Below, piece after piece: positions 1 through 10,602 of a DNA stretch of 26,595 bases (its first letter is position 1; the number at the start of each line of letters is the position of its first letter). The notes beneath the pieces are model-generated. The model saw only the letters and a program-made list of their open reading frames with translations. It did no database searches and was not told the DNA's origin. The stretch comes from Hyphochytrium catenoides (lineage: Eukaryota; Sar; Hyphochytriomycetes; Hyphochytriales; Hyphochytriaceae). The position numbers and the translations under genes were made by a program. The DNA lies in NCBI GenBank assembly GCA_900088475.1, contig FLMG01003611.1, forward strand, positions 1 through 26,595, in the 5' to 3' direction.

Positions 1-3000
1 GCTTTGCGCAAGCAGGTTGAATACTATTTTTCGCGCGAGAACCTGTCAAATGACACATTCCTTGTCTCCCAGATGAACTCTCAAATGTACGATGCCTCTC
101 AAATTTTAACCTCCACAGCTATGTCTTCTATTCTTGCTGCCGTCAGGGCCTACGATCCCTCTTGTGTCACTTTCGTCTTGTTATTCTCAGTCTCTTTGCT
201 GACTGGCTTATCTGGTTGTGATTAGGTATGTTCCCTTATCGGTCCTCGCGGGCTTTCAAAAGGTCAAAGCACTGACGGATGATACCAAGCTTATTGCTGA
301 GTCCATCCGGAACTCTAAGGTCAGTACATGCGTCTATACTCTGCCCTGTTTCCCCCCTTGGGCGGACGAGCCATTCCGTTTGCTGAGGGCACAAGCAGGG
401 CTAGATCCCTCCGCTAATCTCTTTCCTGTCCCTTCATCCTAGGCATGATTGACAAGCACTCTTTTCACCCCTGGACTTCTTTTCCCCCTAGACTTCTTAA
501 TCTAAGGACGCCCATCTTCCTTCTCATTCCGGCTCTTACTTTCTCCCTTGCAATTCAGGTTTGCAGTCTAAATGACGATGAGACAGCTGTAAAGCCTAAC
601 ATCAAGAGCGAGAGGAATACTATCATTTTAAGAGAGATTCCATCCGATACGGCCGAAGAAGAAGTCAGAGCCATTTTTGAAGGATGTGGAGACCTTATTA
701 ATGTTCGGAGTGACGTCGGCGACACATGGTAATAACACATGTTCGATGACGCGACTGGAATAGAATTGAGGACACTCTGGAACTGAAAGGGTAGATACAA
801 GAGAGAGAGAGAGGGGTTCTGGATCTCCATGTGCTATATATGCATGGTTGTGACTTCCGCTGTCAGAGAGGCTTCATGTCTCTCTCTGAAGCAGCTGGCT
901 CACAATATAGCCTTGCAAGAGTGATTTTCTCTTTGAGCGGCACGCTTCTCTTACTCCATGGTTAGCGTGTTGACATACTTGGAGGAACAAACTCTCTTTT
1001 TATTCTGTCCACTTTTCCTATAACGTCCTGGCTTAACTTATCTCTTCCCTTAGGTTCGTGACAGTGGGCACAGAGGAAGTGGCTGTGGATATCCTGCTTA
1101 AGTTGCGGGAGAGGTCATTCCGTGGGAAACCAATCAAGGCGCGCCTGAAGTCGGAGAACATACTCCGCTCCTTTTACCCGATCCCGACCACAGAGGGTGA
1201 GACTCCAATGCTTCCCTATCTTCTGTTTGTTGGTGTTCTTTCTCTTTTTGATTTTCTGTTTACAATTGGAAAGCTCTTGCATTCGCATCCAAGAAGTCTC
1301 TAGTGCCCGACGTCGCGCTAAGAGTTGCTACTGTACCTGTGCCGGTTCTGGTCTCTCTTTCCTAACCTATTGTACCTCTTTCGTTGTGCTCATCGTCCTC
1401 CATTAGTGGCACCGTCTGCTTTCGTTGGGGTGAATCCTGCTCCATATTACGTGCAACCTATGACCTGGGGAGCGCCGCCGGCACAGTATGGGGGAATATC
1501 TCAGACAGGCGGTTATATGATGAACCCTCAAGGAGGAGCAAGACAATACCGTAACCAGCAGGGAGGGAGCTTTGGCGCGAGTAACGGAGAGAGGTTTCAG
1601 GGTAGAAGGGAGAGAGGAGGAAGAGGTGGCAGCAGACCGAGCCAATCTGCGGCCCAACCTCAGAGCCACGGGACACATAGCCAGCAAGGCCCTAAGGAAG
1701 CTCGAAAAGGTGAGTTGACATGGATGGGTATAGACCTTGAAGAAGGGGATGGAACATCATCGTGGGAAGACTTTAATCCTGCGCTTGTGATGGAGCCCAT
1801 AAAGATCCGGGCACAATTGTGTTGGCTGTTTGGGAAGGATAGACCTGTAGCTTATGGAAAGTCTTCGTCTTACTCTCTCCATTTCTTTCAGGTCCCGCTG
1901 GCACCCCTCACTTGCCCGCCGATCGGGCAGCACAACGTAAACCCAAGGACAAAAAGCCAACGAAACCCGAGAGGAAGGATAAACAGCCTATTCTGAACGC
2001 AGCCAACTTTCCTCCACTTCCGACCTCTCATGAGACAAAATCCTCAGATTTCACAGGTCCTGGCTATTCAGGACCGTTTCAGAAGTATCTGCACGATGAA
2101 GTTATGGAAATTGTCAAGCACATGGACGACCAGGACTGCACACTGCCGGCAGACGCCGTTGACTTGGCACAGCATTCTCTTGTTCTGAACGAAGTAGCTC
2201 ACCCGGAACTGCTCAGGAATCAGCGAACGTACAGTATTGACCAGGCAAGAGAGGCAATGAGACAGGGACGACCTATTAGGAGTGACTCTGTAGGCTCTGC
2301 CGATTACGAGAGTATGATGTATGGCGAGGAGTATACGAAGGAAGCACGGCAGTTGAGAGAAACCAGAAAGCAAGCTGCCATCCAAAGCTCAAGTACAAGT
2401 CACGTGACCCACATCCCTGCGGCGGTAGTCAAATCTGAGCCGCCTACATCTCCCTCAAGGAAGACAGGGTCTACTTCAGGGGCTGCTTCGCCTGCAGCAG
2501 CAGCAGGCACAGCCAGCCCGGTTGAGGCTGCCACTGCTCAGACTGGAGCCATAAGTGAGGCTGCAGCAGCTCCTAGCACCGAAGAGACGTCTGCACAAAA
2601 GGAACAGCCCAAACCGGCACTGAAAAAAGGAGGGTACGCAGCTGCTCTGCTTGCCAATAGCGGAGCCCCGCCTCCAGTACAGGCTCAACGGCCAAAAGTA
2701 GTGACTGCACCAGCCACCAAGAAGGATGACCGAGCAGGAAAAGGAAAGCCTACCAAGGCCCATGCAGGACACCATGGAGGGCACAAGAAGTCTACCAAGC
2801 CGGATGGGAAACCTCATCACAAAAAGGTGGGGAATCTTAGCCCTTTGTTCTATCCTTCAGCAACAGTAGGGATGGGCCGGGATGGAAAGATGCTGGAAGG
2901 CAGCAAGAGAGACAGAGCTCACTCCACGGGGTGATAAGGCACATAGAAAAGAGGGATGAAGACAAACTGCTGATGCTCGACGCTTCGCTTTGGGAGTATC

Positions 3001-3684
3001 AACACGTATTCATACTGCCTGACCTCTTGCCTTCGAGTTACAAAAGAAGGGAGCACAGCTCAAGTGCTGAAGGCACTTAGAATGGTAGCACGGTACATTG
3101 GTTCTCTACTAAATTTTTACTGCTCCAGGGACCAAGTGAGAGGAAGGCAGCCGAAGATGGAGGAGCCTCTCCTCCACCTCAGAGTGAGGGACCAAAGGAG
3201 ACGTCAGGAGGCGAGGAAAAGGAAGCCAACAAGGGGCAGGAAAACGTTAATGCCGAAGCGGCAGAGCCCAAAGCCGCAGTTGCTTGGGGTGGAAAGCGCT
3301 CCTTCCTTGACGTACGAACTTAGATGATGATGCATGCTCAAATACCGCTGGGGGCTGATGCTGTCCCGCCTTTTTCCCTTTTGCTCCTGGTAGGTCCTAA
3401 AGACGAGTGCACCAGCAGTTGCGCAATCTCCTACTGGTGCTGGTCCGGGCAACGTGACTCCTTCATCTTCCAGGGCCCCTAGGGAGCCTACCAAGTCTCC
3501 GAGGCGGGAAAGAGGGGAAGTAAGGAACAACCGCCGGTCTACGTCGCGAGACGGCCGCCGGAGTCTTGAGAGAGAAGGCGGCAAGAGGCCCGAGCGCATG
3601 GATCGTCGGGGGGAACGGACGTCTTCCCCAAGGCTAGAACGGAGGCCGAAGAGCCCCAGGGCACACACGCCAAGAATGGAATAA
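1..3684 (+). CDS. La-related RNA-binding protein, LARP4-like (5' end missing)
   Basis: Eight exons: 1-86, 226-319, 559-728, 1054-1196, 1407-1709, 1892-2826, 3129-3311, 3394-3684 (TAA). All seven introns are GT-AG and the joined frame is 734 codons. The window opens inside the La motif (VEYYFSRENLSNDTFL, then YVPLSVLAGF across the first splice). An RRM follows at about residues 79-152 (TIILREIPSDTAEEEV, then WFVTVGTEEVAVDILLKL). The La-then-RRM order and the linker wording match LARP4/4B-type proteins, which bind poly(A) mRNA tails and stabilise messages in the cytoplasm. The tail is low complexity: an RGG-like patch near residue 225, a conserved-looking NFPPLP at 304-309, an Ala/Pro/Lys-rich stretch, WGGKRSFLD ending near 638, and an Arg/Ser-rich end resembling SR domains. 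The N-terminus, where LARP4 carries its PABP-binding motif, lies outside the window, so LARP4 versus another LARP class is inference. Confidence 0.88.
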
Positions 3685-4967
3685 TTCTGGCCGGTATGTG
3701 CTCCTGTTCTTCAGGAGAGCGGCTGCTAGGTCTTTCGCTAATCCTCTTGCTTCTTGTACTGCTGGCTGAACCGTTTGCTCCCTTGCACCTCTTTGACCTG
3801 TAGGTGACTCTCACCAATGTATATATTCGCGCCTGCTGTGGTGAGGGAGGGCCCTTCTATGATGCGCCAGATGGCAGGCGGAGAGGGAATAGAAGAGCTT
3901 TCTCACTTTGGCGGCGCACATTTAGCTGTTAGGTGCTGGGGTCATGCTGAACCAGTAGGTGGCGATATCTGGGTCAATCGAGACTGGAAGAAAGGGTGAA
4001 CATGAGGATGTTTGCCCTTCTTCTTCTTTTCCTTGATCCCACTCTTTTGGAAGATGAAGACCCCTATCTTCGACCTCGTGACGTCTCAAGCAGAGCGTGA
4101 GAAGTGGCGGCGAAGAACTATGATGAGAACCAAGAAAAAAAGCAAGAAAAAGCAGAAAACCAAAGAAAAAGAAAGAAAAAGTTATTAATATCCGATTGAA
4201 AGACAGGGCATCCATAAAGGTGCAGGGTGCGACGGCAAAGAAGGAGGCAACTTTATGAATTGAGCGAGTCAGGGGAGCGAGGATCTACCTCTACCTCTTG
4301 ATGATGTCCTCTGCTGGGCAGAGACATCTTCTCACGGCCATGCTCCCTGCTTGCTGGGGAAGAGCCTGCCTAATAAAATTTTAGGACTTGTGTTAACTCT
4401 GTGCCAAAGGCTATTATTTACCACCTCGAACAGTTTGCACTCTTTTATTCATTAATGGTGAAGATTAGGTCAACGGATGTGTGGAGACCGAGGCGGCGGC
4501 GGCGATAGGCGCTCTGCTCTGTCAAGAGGAGCCGCAATCATCCGCCGACTTATTATAAAAAGGCAAGGCAAACATCAACACTCCTCGTCAAAATGATGCA
4601 GCTCTTCAGAACTCCCCCGGGTGCTTAGGACACTTGGAGTCTTGGAGCTCATCATCTCATCGGATCAGAAGGAGGTCAAAGCGCTGTCAGCTCTATTGGC
4701 TTCGCAGCGGCATCCTCAGCTCGCTTCATCTGTCACTAGACGAGTGACCGAAGAGAAGCAGCGAACACGAGGCGGGCTTGACCTCTAGTTAGATAGCTCC
4801 GAGCCGACATCGCATCAAGAGATTTGCCGTTCATTTGCAGTCCATTAACAGTTCGTGCACTGTGCAGCAACTGCTTCTATCTGAGCTTCATGCGCTATGC
4901 ACAGCTAGAGGCCATAGAGCGGTAGAGATCTTCGTTTGTCCCATCAGAACTGGTAGTAGTGGGAAAT
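3685..4967. other. Intergenic region between the LARP and SETD9-like genes; possible spliced 3' UTR
   Basis: No gene is certain here. Two stretches look like intron 3' ends followed by open frame. One is an acceptor at 3803 preceded by a GTATGTG donor at 3694. The other is a long pyrimidine tract at about 4011-4049 ending in AG at 4053, followed by a Lys/Arg-rich open frame (MKTPIFDLV at 4054 to TAA at about 4185). These may be 3' UTR exons of the LARP gene or part of a small gene; I cannot decide which. The interval also holds an A/G-rich tract (about 4130-4190), an AATAAA at about 4373, and a TATA box at 4554 for the next gene. Confidence 0.4.
4554..4561 (+). promoter_or_regulatory. TATA box (TATAAAAA) upstream of the SETD9-like gene
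   Basis: TATAAAAA sits in the gap before the SETD9-like gene, about 407 bp before its ATG. The same octamer occurs on the minus strand at 24252-24259, also ahead of a start codon. A start site about 30 bp downstream would leave a leader of nearly 380 nt with an upstream ATG at about 4592 (a very short ORF). The leader may therefore contain an uORF or an unrecognised 5' intron. This is inference from sequence only. Confidence 0.4.
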
Positions 4968-7090
4968 ATGTCGTGGCTCAACAGATTAATAGCCCGCGGT
5001 ATGATGCGGTCAATCGACCTCTCCTCTCCTCGAGGGCTCCAGGTCAGCCAGGGAATGCTTGCTTCCTCACCTTGGACCCTCACTAAACGATGCATGTTCG
5101 TTGGCTAGGAGGAGAAAGACACGCTCCGCCTGTGGATGCTCTTGCATCTCCGACAGAAGCTGATAGAGGAAGGCCACAAAGGGCACCAGGCAATGCCCAG
5201 GTCAGCGACTGTGGCCATTATTACTTCTCTCCTGTGGCTTCGCTGGCCCCATTTGATTTGCTACGTTGACACCCATTAAACTGCAGGGAGGTTCTTTCTG
5301 GTGCGGTAGAGGAGGTGTGGGGAAGCTTGAAGCCCCCCGATATTTATGATCAACAGATCTTCATTCAGCAGCAGCAGAACAAGCAGGTGAAGTCCAGACC
5401 GTAAAGCTGCCTTGGACCTACTGATTGCACTTTTATGCTCTCTCTTTCTTCTTTTTTATGTATACCCTGCGGGCCATTAAGTTTTCTTCTTTCTCAACGT
5501 CTCCCTTTCCTCAGGTGATTCAGCTCCTTGATGCCACCAGTCGCATCTGGGACCTGCTACAGCAACGCAGGGCTTATGAGTTGCGTTCTCCCGATAAAGT
5601 CGTCCGCTACGCGTCAGTATTCAGGGCCACAGAAAATAAGGTCAGCTACTTCTGAAATCAACAGCTCAACTGCTAAGAGAAGAAAAGAGGGCAATCAGAG
5701 CGTAGGGAACGGTTCATCGACCTCAGACGCTTCAGACTTTTTGCTAACGCTCTTGATGGCCTCAGGTGCAGTCCGTGCTGACGGATGCGGTCGGTTTCAG
5801 CCTCAGCGTAGAAAAATCTTCAGACCCGCTCGCAGGTCAAGGGGTCTTTCTGAGAGGCAGAGCACTCCCTGGGACAGTGGTGGTAAGCATGGAATCAAGA
5901 GAAGAGCGATGGGAGAAGGGGTCCGTGGAGTGGAGTCGCACTAAGTGAACACTGTGTCAAAAAAAAAAAGAAAACGTAGTCAGACCAAAGGTGGACGTGT
6001 GGCGGACAAGGCTAGAGTGGCGGCTAGGATAGGTGACGATGGCCGGAGGAGGTGACGATGGCCGGAGGGGGTGACGAGAGGGTGGGAAATGCCTTGCTTT
6101 ATGTGCTGCAGGTTGTACGACCGTCCAAGACCACATAGAACCTGAGTAGAGCTCATGACCGTTGAACCATATTACGTCTAGGCGCTGTATCCGGGTACTG
6201 TCTTTATGCCAGCACTTCTAAAAGACCCAGAAGTGCAAAAGCACCTCACAAGAAATGAGGAGAGGAAGATGTGGCTCGCTCTTCGCTATGACAACGTCAT
6301 CATAGATGCAGAGCCAGTAGGTAGGGAGCTGAGAGTGAAGAAGCAGTAGTGTGACAGCTACCTTCGACAGATCCATCCTCTTGACACCTTAACCGTTGGT
6401 TGCCCTTCTTTTGTTCTTGAAGCACCCCCAAGGCCTCTTCCCCTCAACCCTTTCGCGTATGGGCACATGATCAACCACCCACCGAAAGGGGGCGTGGCAA
6501 ATGTCATGAGCTTTGCTTATGACTTTCCTTTGCTGAAGCATTCAGGTGAAGGCTATTTATGCTCTTCTCTTCTTCTACCACTTCACTGCATGATTACAGT
6601 CTCTGATGCAGGTGGCCTTCCTCGAGCAAAGTGGCCTTCCTCGAGCAAAGCCCCTCGATCTTCTTCTGGTTGACTGTTAGTCCCGGACAATTGCTCTTTT
6701 CTCTTCGCTCGACCGGAATCTAACCTAACTCCATTCAGCCTTGGAACCCGAAGACGAGCTGACTCGCTTTCCGGATAAGTACGAAAGTTTGATACCTAAT
6801 GAGTATCTTGAGCGTCCAAGGATAGACAGAGACATCACCATGCGCTCTATAGCGCTCATTGCCACAGAAGAGATAGAGAACGAGGAGCTACTTTTGAACT
6901 ACAGGTGAGGAACCGAATGCGAAGGCCACAGAATATATATTACAACGTCTGTGTGGGAGAGAAGAAGATAATCCGTCAGAGTTTGCTTGGTTTCTGACTG
7001 TAAACTCTGTAAAGGCTCAACCCAAAGCTTCAGCGACCCGACTGGTACCATCCAGTAGATGCCGAGGAGGAGAATGCCCGGTGGGGATGA
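4968..7090 (+). CDS. SET-domain protein, SETD9-like putative lysine methyltransferase
   Basis: Exons: 4968-5042, 5109-5200, 5287-5386, 5515-5640, 5766-5882, 6182-6320, 6423-6545, 6739-6904, 7015-7090 (TGA). This gives 337 aa; a 57-bp exon at 6612-6668 would make 356. An N-terminal helical region of about 150 residues precedes the SET domain. It starts near residue 155 with GQGVFLRGRALPGTVVALYP and continues with NPFAYGHMINHPPKGGVANV (225-244, the SET N-H-x-P core) and EELLLNYR (about 306-313, holding the catalytic-type Tyr). SETD9 shares the GVF..G..P.G.VV..YPG.V start, the NP.A.G...N block and the closing NY. The segment between IIDAEP and NPFAYG is shorter than in vertebrate SETD9. Start: the ATG at 4968 is the first in frame after a stop at 4923. 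SET proteins transfer methyl from SAM to lysine; the substrate is unknown. Confidence 0.82.
6032..6069. repeat. 19-bp tandem repeat in a SETD9-like intron
   Basis: Two adjacent 19-bp units (ggtgacgatggccggagg plus a or g) differ only at the last base, and a partial third unit follows at 6070. It lies in the intron 5883-6181. Confidence 0.85.
6612..6649. repeat. Perfect 19-bp tandem duplication
   Basis: The unit gtggccttcctcgagcaaa occurs twice without mismatch (6612-6630 and 6631-6649). It starts exactly after an AG that could serve as a splice acceptor, inside the intron or cassette region 6546-6738 of the SETD9-like gene. Confidence 0.95.
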
Positions 7091-7554
7091 GGAGGTAGCA
7101 ATATACTGCCAGACAGTGCTGCCGGATAGTGGGACCACTTAAGCTTGATGGCAACAGGCTTCCCCGTGATTGCTTCCGAAGTGTTTACATCACTCATCGC
7201 GCTGCCGCGGGGTTTCCCCCAATCAGAGTCTCGAGCGAGGGTGACGGTAGCTTCTCATCTCATCCTGGAGGGAAGTCATAACCAGGTCTTCGATGCTGTG
7301 GATACCATATCTAATAGCACAGCGCAGACGAAGGCGACAATGTGGGTTAGCTGGGGTAGATAAGCGACAGCTTCCAGCAAGAAGGCCGGGCCCTACTAAC
7401 GTGATAAAAGACACGGCAGGAAATGCCGTAAGGGGAGAGAAAAGCGAGATGGAGAGGCTTAAGCACTGACATCATGGGAAGCTGTGAAGACACACGAGAC
7501 ACGTCTATAGAACAAGGAGATATAGATAAATAACGTGGCATCTGCCTTTGAAGT
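7091..7554. other. Convergent 3' intergenic region
   Basis: It separates the stop codons of the SETD9-like gene (+) and the opine dehydrogenase gene (-). Open frames here are short and do not splice to anything I recognise. It presumably holds both 3' UTRs. I saw no clear AATAAA on either expected strand. Confidence 0.6.
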
Positions 7555-10251
7555 TCAACACAGAGGTCCGTACTTGTAAGGTGTGCCGGTTAGGTGGAGA
7601 GTCGCTGGGTTCAGTTGACTGTCCTCCTTCAGGAACGTTACACCCATGAACTGTTCACCAGGACGGAAGTTTAAAAAGACAGCGGAAGGTTAAAAAGACA
7701 AAAGCGTTGTAGGCTGAATGGCGAACTTAAGTGGAGGGAAGAACCCAGCAGAAAGCTTCTGCGCAATTCAACGATAGTCGCGTCACGGTCAACGGAGGGA
7801 GGGACATTCGATAGAGAGGAGTGTGTGTACTACCTGTTGGTGCCAGCGAATCATGAAGTCAATCCGTGGGGTTGGGAAGTTTCCCAGGAGTTCTGCCATA
7901 GACTTCAATATGCACAGGCCAAATGGGATATCTTCCCAGAACAAGCTAAGGCCAAGGGCACGAGTGAAGGGATACAAGAAGAGTGTTTTAAATAGGCAGA
8001 CATAGGCGAACCGAAGGGCCGACGAGCGGGGTGCTTGGATCTCAACGTCTTAGTTAAGAACAGATTCAGAAGAATAGAGAGAGGACAGGCCATCACGACA
8101 TGAGAGGATGGCTCTGTATTAAGCTTGAGGTTCTCGCCTTACCGTGAATCGACGTTAGGGATAAACTGTCCCGGACTAACTTCCACAAGTGGAGTCGCAC
8201 AGCCCGCATACCCCAGGTTCGTGGCAAAGATCGAGCGAAGAGAGGACCTAGGTTTGCGAATTTGTGATGTAGGAAGAAGGAATAACATGTCAGTTCCAAG
8301 AAATAGTTTAGCAGTAAATTATCTGCCCTTACACGTCCTTGACGTCCTCGCCATAATGCTTGATGACCCTCTCTCCTAAAGGGAGTACGTCCGAAAGGTC
8401 TAATGCTGGGAACCGCTAAGAAATGAACCAGCATAATGGGGACAAGAGAAAAAATGGACTAAAATCAGAATCATTACTTGACACTTCTGTTCAAGCTGGT
8501 CTTTAACCTGAAGCAGCGCATCCTTCACTTGCTGCAGCTCATTATCCAGCATTGCCATCTGCTCAGCGGAAAATTCATCCATGTCGGCGTCTAGTAAGTA
8601 ACAGAGAGTAAGTAGGACGACGGAAGAGGAGAGGGAGGGCATAGATGTCCTACTCACAAAGAGTCATTCCTTTTCTCCTCTTGAGCTCCTCTAAGGTGTA
8701 CGACTTCTTTCCGTCCCAATCTCTGAAGATCCCATAGTACCTTCCGGGATGGATGATTTGGTTGGAAGGGGTTAGAGTGAGAGACAGAAAGTTCGGGACA
8801 TTAGCGGTCGGGATATCAAAGAGTTCTTCCATCAGCCGTGCAGCCTCTTCCTTCTTTTGGAGGGGATAGCACGCAACATAGAGAGACTTCTTCGGACCAA
8901 TAATGCGGACTTCGTGCCTTGGAGCAGAGAGTAGCGATTAAGTAGTTTAGACAGGGTAGGTGAGCTCTTGTGAAGATACGTTAAGGTCCAACAGAGAGGA
9001 GTCTGCGATGTCAAGTGCCACAACGTAGATGGAAAGAAATTATGAACGGCAGCAACAAACAGAGAGTTACACGGAGTGTGAGGCATAGAGTTGCAGAACG
9101 AGGAGAAGCTCTTGGGAAGTACCACTCTTACCCATATTTTATAATCTTGCAGATCCATGGGATATTTTGCAGTCCAAAGATCTACGGAGCCACCAGTTAG
9201 TTCTCCCTCCTTGTTATATGTACCGTCTATTCTTGGAACGGAATTCTAGAGATAAGGGGCGGCGACGACGACAAAGGCACATAGACAAAAGCAAGGCAGT
9301 TGGACAAGGAAGAGCTTACGAACCCAATCACTGCCACCAATGTACACGCCAGAAGTGCCTAAGATATGGATGATATGTAACTCAGATAACGAGAGGGCAG
9401 ACGGTGATGGAATGAAAGGAAGAAAGACGAGCCGATTGGCTCACTTTAAGATAGAAGCGTTTTCTCACCATTCCACAATTGTCCATCTTCTCGCCCAGAT
9501 GAGTTTTGGCGGCCCAATCAAAGCCTCCTTGCCCATACAGCGCACCTACCGCAGCGCCTTCATCAACATAGGGCTTTATCCGCTCTAACAGTGCTGGATG
9601 GGCATTTGCAGGCGCCGCGATGATAATGACGCGGCTCTTTGGAATGACCGTAGCCGGATTCTTGCTAACAGTTTGCAGTCTGCCAAAAAAGGTGCCCCGA
9701 CCGGACCAGCTGCTGCCAGCAGTGATGACTTTCATCTGCTCTGCCCATTGGCTGGGTTTCCTGTAAGTGGACGGGAGGAAGAGAGGAAAGGATTAGAGGG
9801 AAAAGACTTCGTCAGGGGTCATGGGCAGCAGTAAGGGAAAGTGAAGGTTTTTAGTGAGGCAAACAAGCACTCCTGAATTGCGTATGAGAGGCTGGTCGAG
9901 AGTGGAATGGCGGCGGCAGAGCAGAGAAAGGGACAAGAGGTAAGGAGACCTGGCTTTGTCTTCGCAAACGACTGACGAACCTGGTGAGAACATTGACCTT
10001 GATGCCCTTGTGTGCCAGGTAACCGGCCGCCACGTGAGCTCCATTTCCTCCTCCACAAATGCAGACCTAAGCGCAAAAGTGTTAGAAGGTTCGTTGATAA
10101 GCTTCAGCTACGACAGAGAGAGGAAGAGGAACGTATTCAAAGAGAATCGCAGGACGTCGAGAGTAGAGGTATAGGCTGAGACCTGTAAGTCCTTGTCATG
10201 AAAGAGCGTTCTCTTCATAAGGCTTTCGGCTTCAGCTACCGAGAGCGTCAT
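7555..10251 (-). CDS. NAD/NADP octopine/nopaline dehydrogenase family protein
   Basis: Ten exons in coding order: 10251-10183, 10066-9981, 9760-9469, 9181-9132, 8917-8658, 8590-8478, 8415-8333, 8247-8143, 7945-7834, 7650-7555 (TGA). Phases all match, giving 421 aa, a normal length for the family. The N-terminal Rossmann fold carries the dinucleotide loop CGGGNGAHVAAGYLA (from residue 27), then YGQGGFDWAA and FGLQNIPWICKI. The C-terminal domain has NQIIHPGRYYG, whose His222 is the likely catalytic histidine of the family, followed by the SSLRSIFATN, EDIPFGL and TGTPYKYGP blocks. Relatives reductively condense an amino acid with a keto acid using NAD(P)H; the substrates here are unknown. No targeting peptide is evident, so a cytosolic location is inferred. 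The start ATG at 10251 lies 79 bp from the divergent ATG at 10331, so the two may share a promoter. Confidence 0.88.
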
Positions 10252-10330
10252 GGTAAACCAGAGAGATAAAGGCTCACGCCTCGACAGTCAGTTATGCCAG
10301 GGACTACCGCGAGCCTCAATCGTCAGCAGA

Positions 10331-10484
10331 ATGGCTGAAATTGATCCTGAAGCTGCGATGAGATCAACCTCCTTCTCCTCTTCACAGAATGATGCCGTCA
10401 GCGCCCCCCTTCTTGTCTATGTGCCTGACTCTCCAGCCACTGGTCGCCTCGCCCTCACTCACTGTCCAAGGTATCTCTCTTCCT

Positions 10485-10519
<35 letters not shown>

Positions 10520-10602
10520 GCCAGACAGCAAGCTATGGGCGAGTGCACCTCCTCTCTAAGGCTGATGATCAGGCGTTAGAGCAGATGATCGATCGGATCT
10601 GA
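10331..10602 (+). CDS. Probable small two-exon protein (69 aa), unknown function
   Basis: Exon 1 is 10331-10470 and exon 2 is 10533-10602 (TGA). The donor is AG|GTATCT and the acceptor CAGCAAG|C. The 62-bp intron contains a (CT)14 tract that would serve as its polypyrimidine stretch. Phase 2 meets phase 2, giving a 69-residue protein that begins MAEIDPEAAM, has a hydrophobic centre (PLLVYVPDSPATGRLALTHC) and ends HLLSKADDQALEQMIDRI, which looks like a short acidic amphipathic helix. I do not recognise a family. No targeting signal is obvious. It is head-to-head with the opine dehydrogenase gene. An alternative acceptor at 10524 would give a different, less protein-like C-terminus. An unspliced version would read through the CT repeat. 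Confidence 0.5.
10489..10516 (+). repeat. (CT)14 microsatellite
   Basis: Fourteen perfect CT dinucleotides, placed just upstream of a splice acceptor of the small gene 10331-10602. Length variation here could affect splicing. Confidence 0.95.

Noticed and set aside
3204..3668. 154-codon minus-strand ORF
   Set aside because: It is the antisense shadow of the Arg/Ser-rich last LARP exons.
5528..5944. 138-codon plus-strand ORF
   Set aside because: It is out of frame with the SETD9-like exons at 5515-5640 and 5766-5882 and reads through their intron.
9290..9370. Possible dehydrogenase exon reading ALLACTLVAVIGF
   Set aside because: It has splice-like borders, but direct joining of 9469 to 9181 restores the conserved FGLQNIPW block in phase without it.
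10400..10470. GRLALTHCP as a remnant of a CDKN3-like tyrosine phosphatase
   Set aside because: Only a few residues match, no HCxxGxGR loop exists downstream, and the spliced 69-aa model is self-contained.
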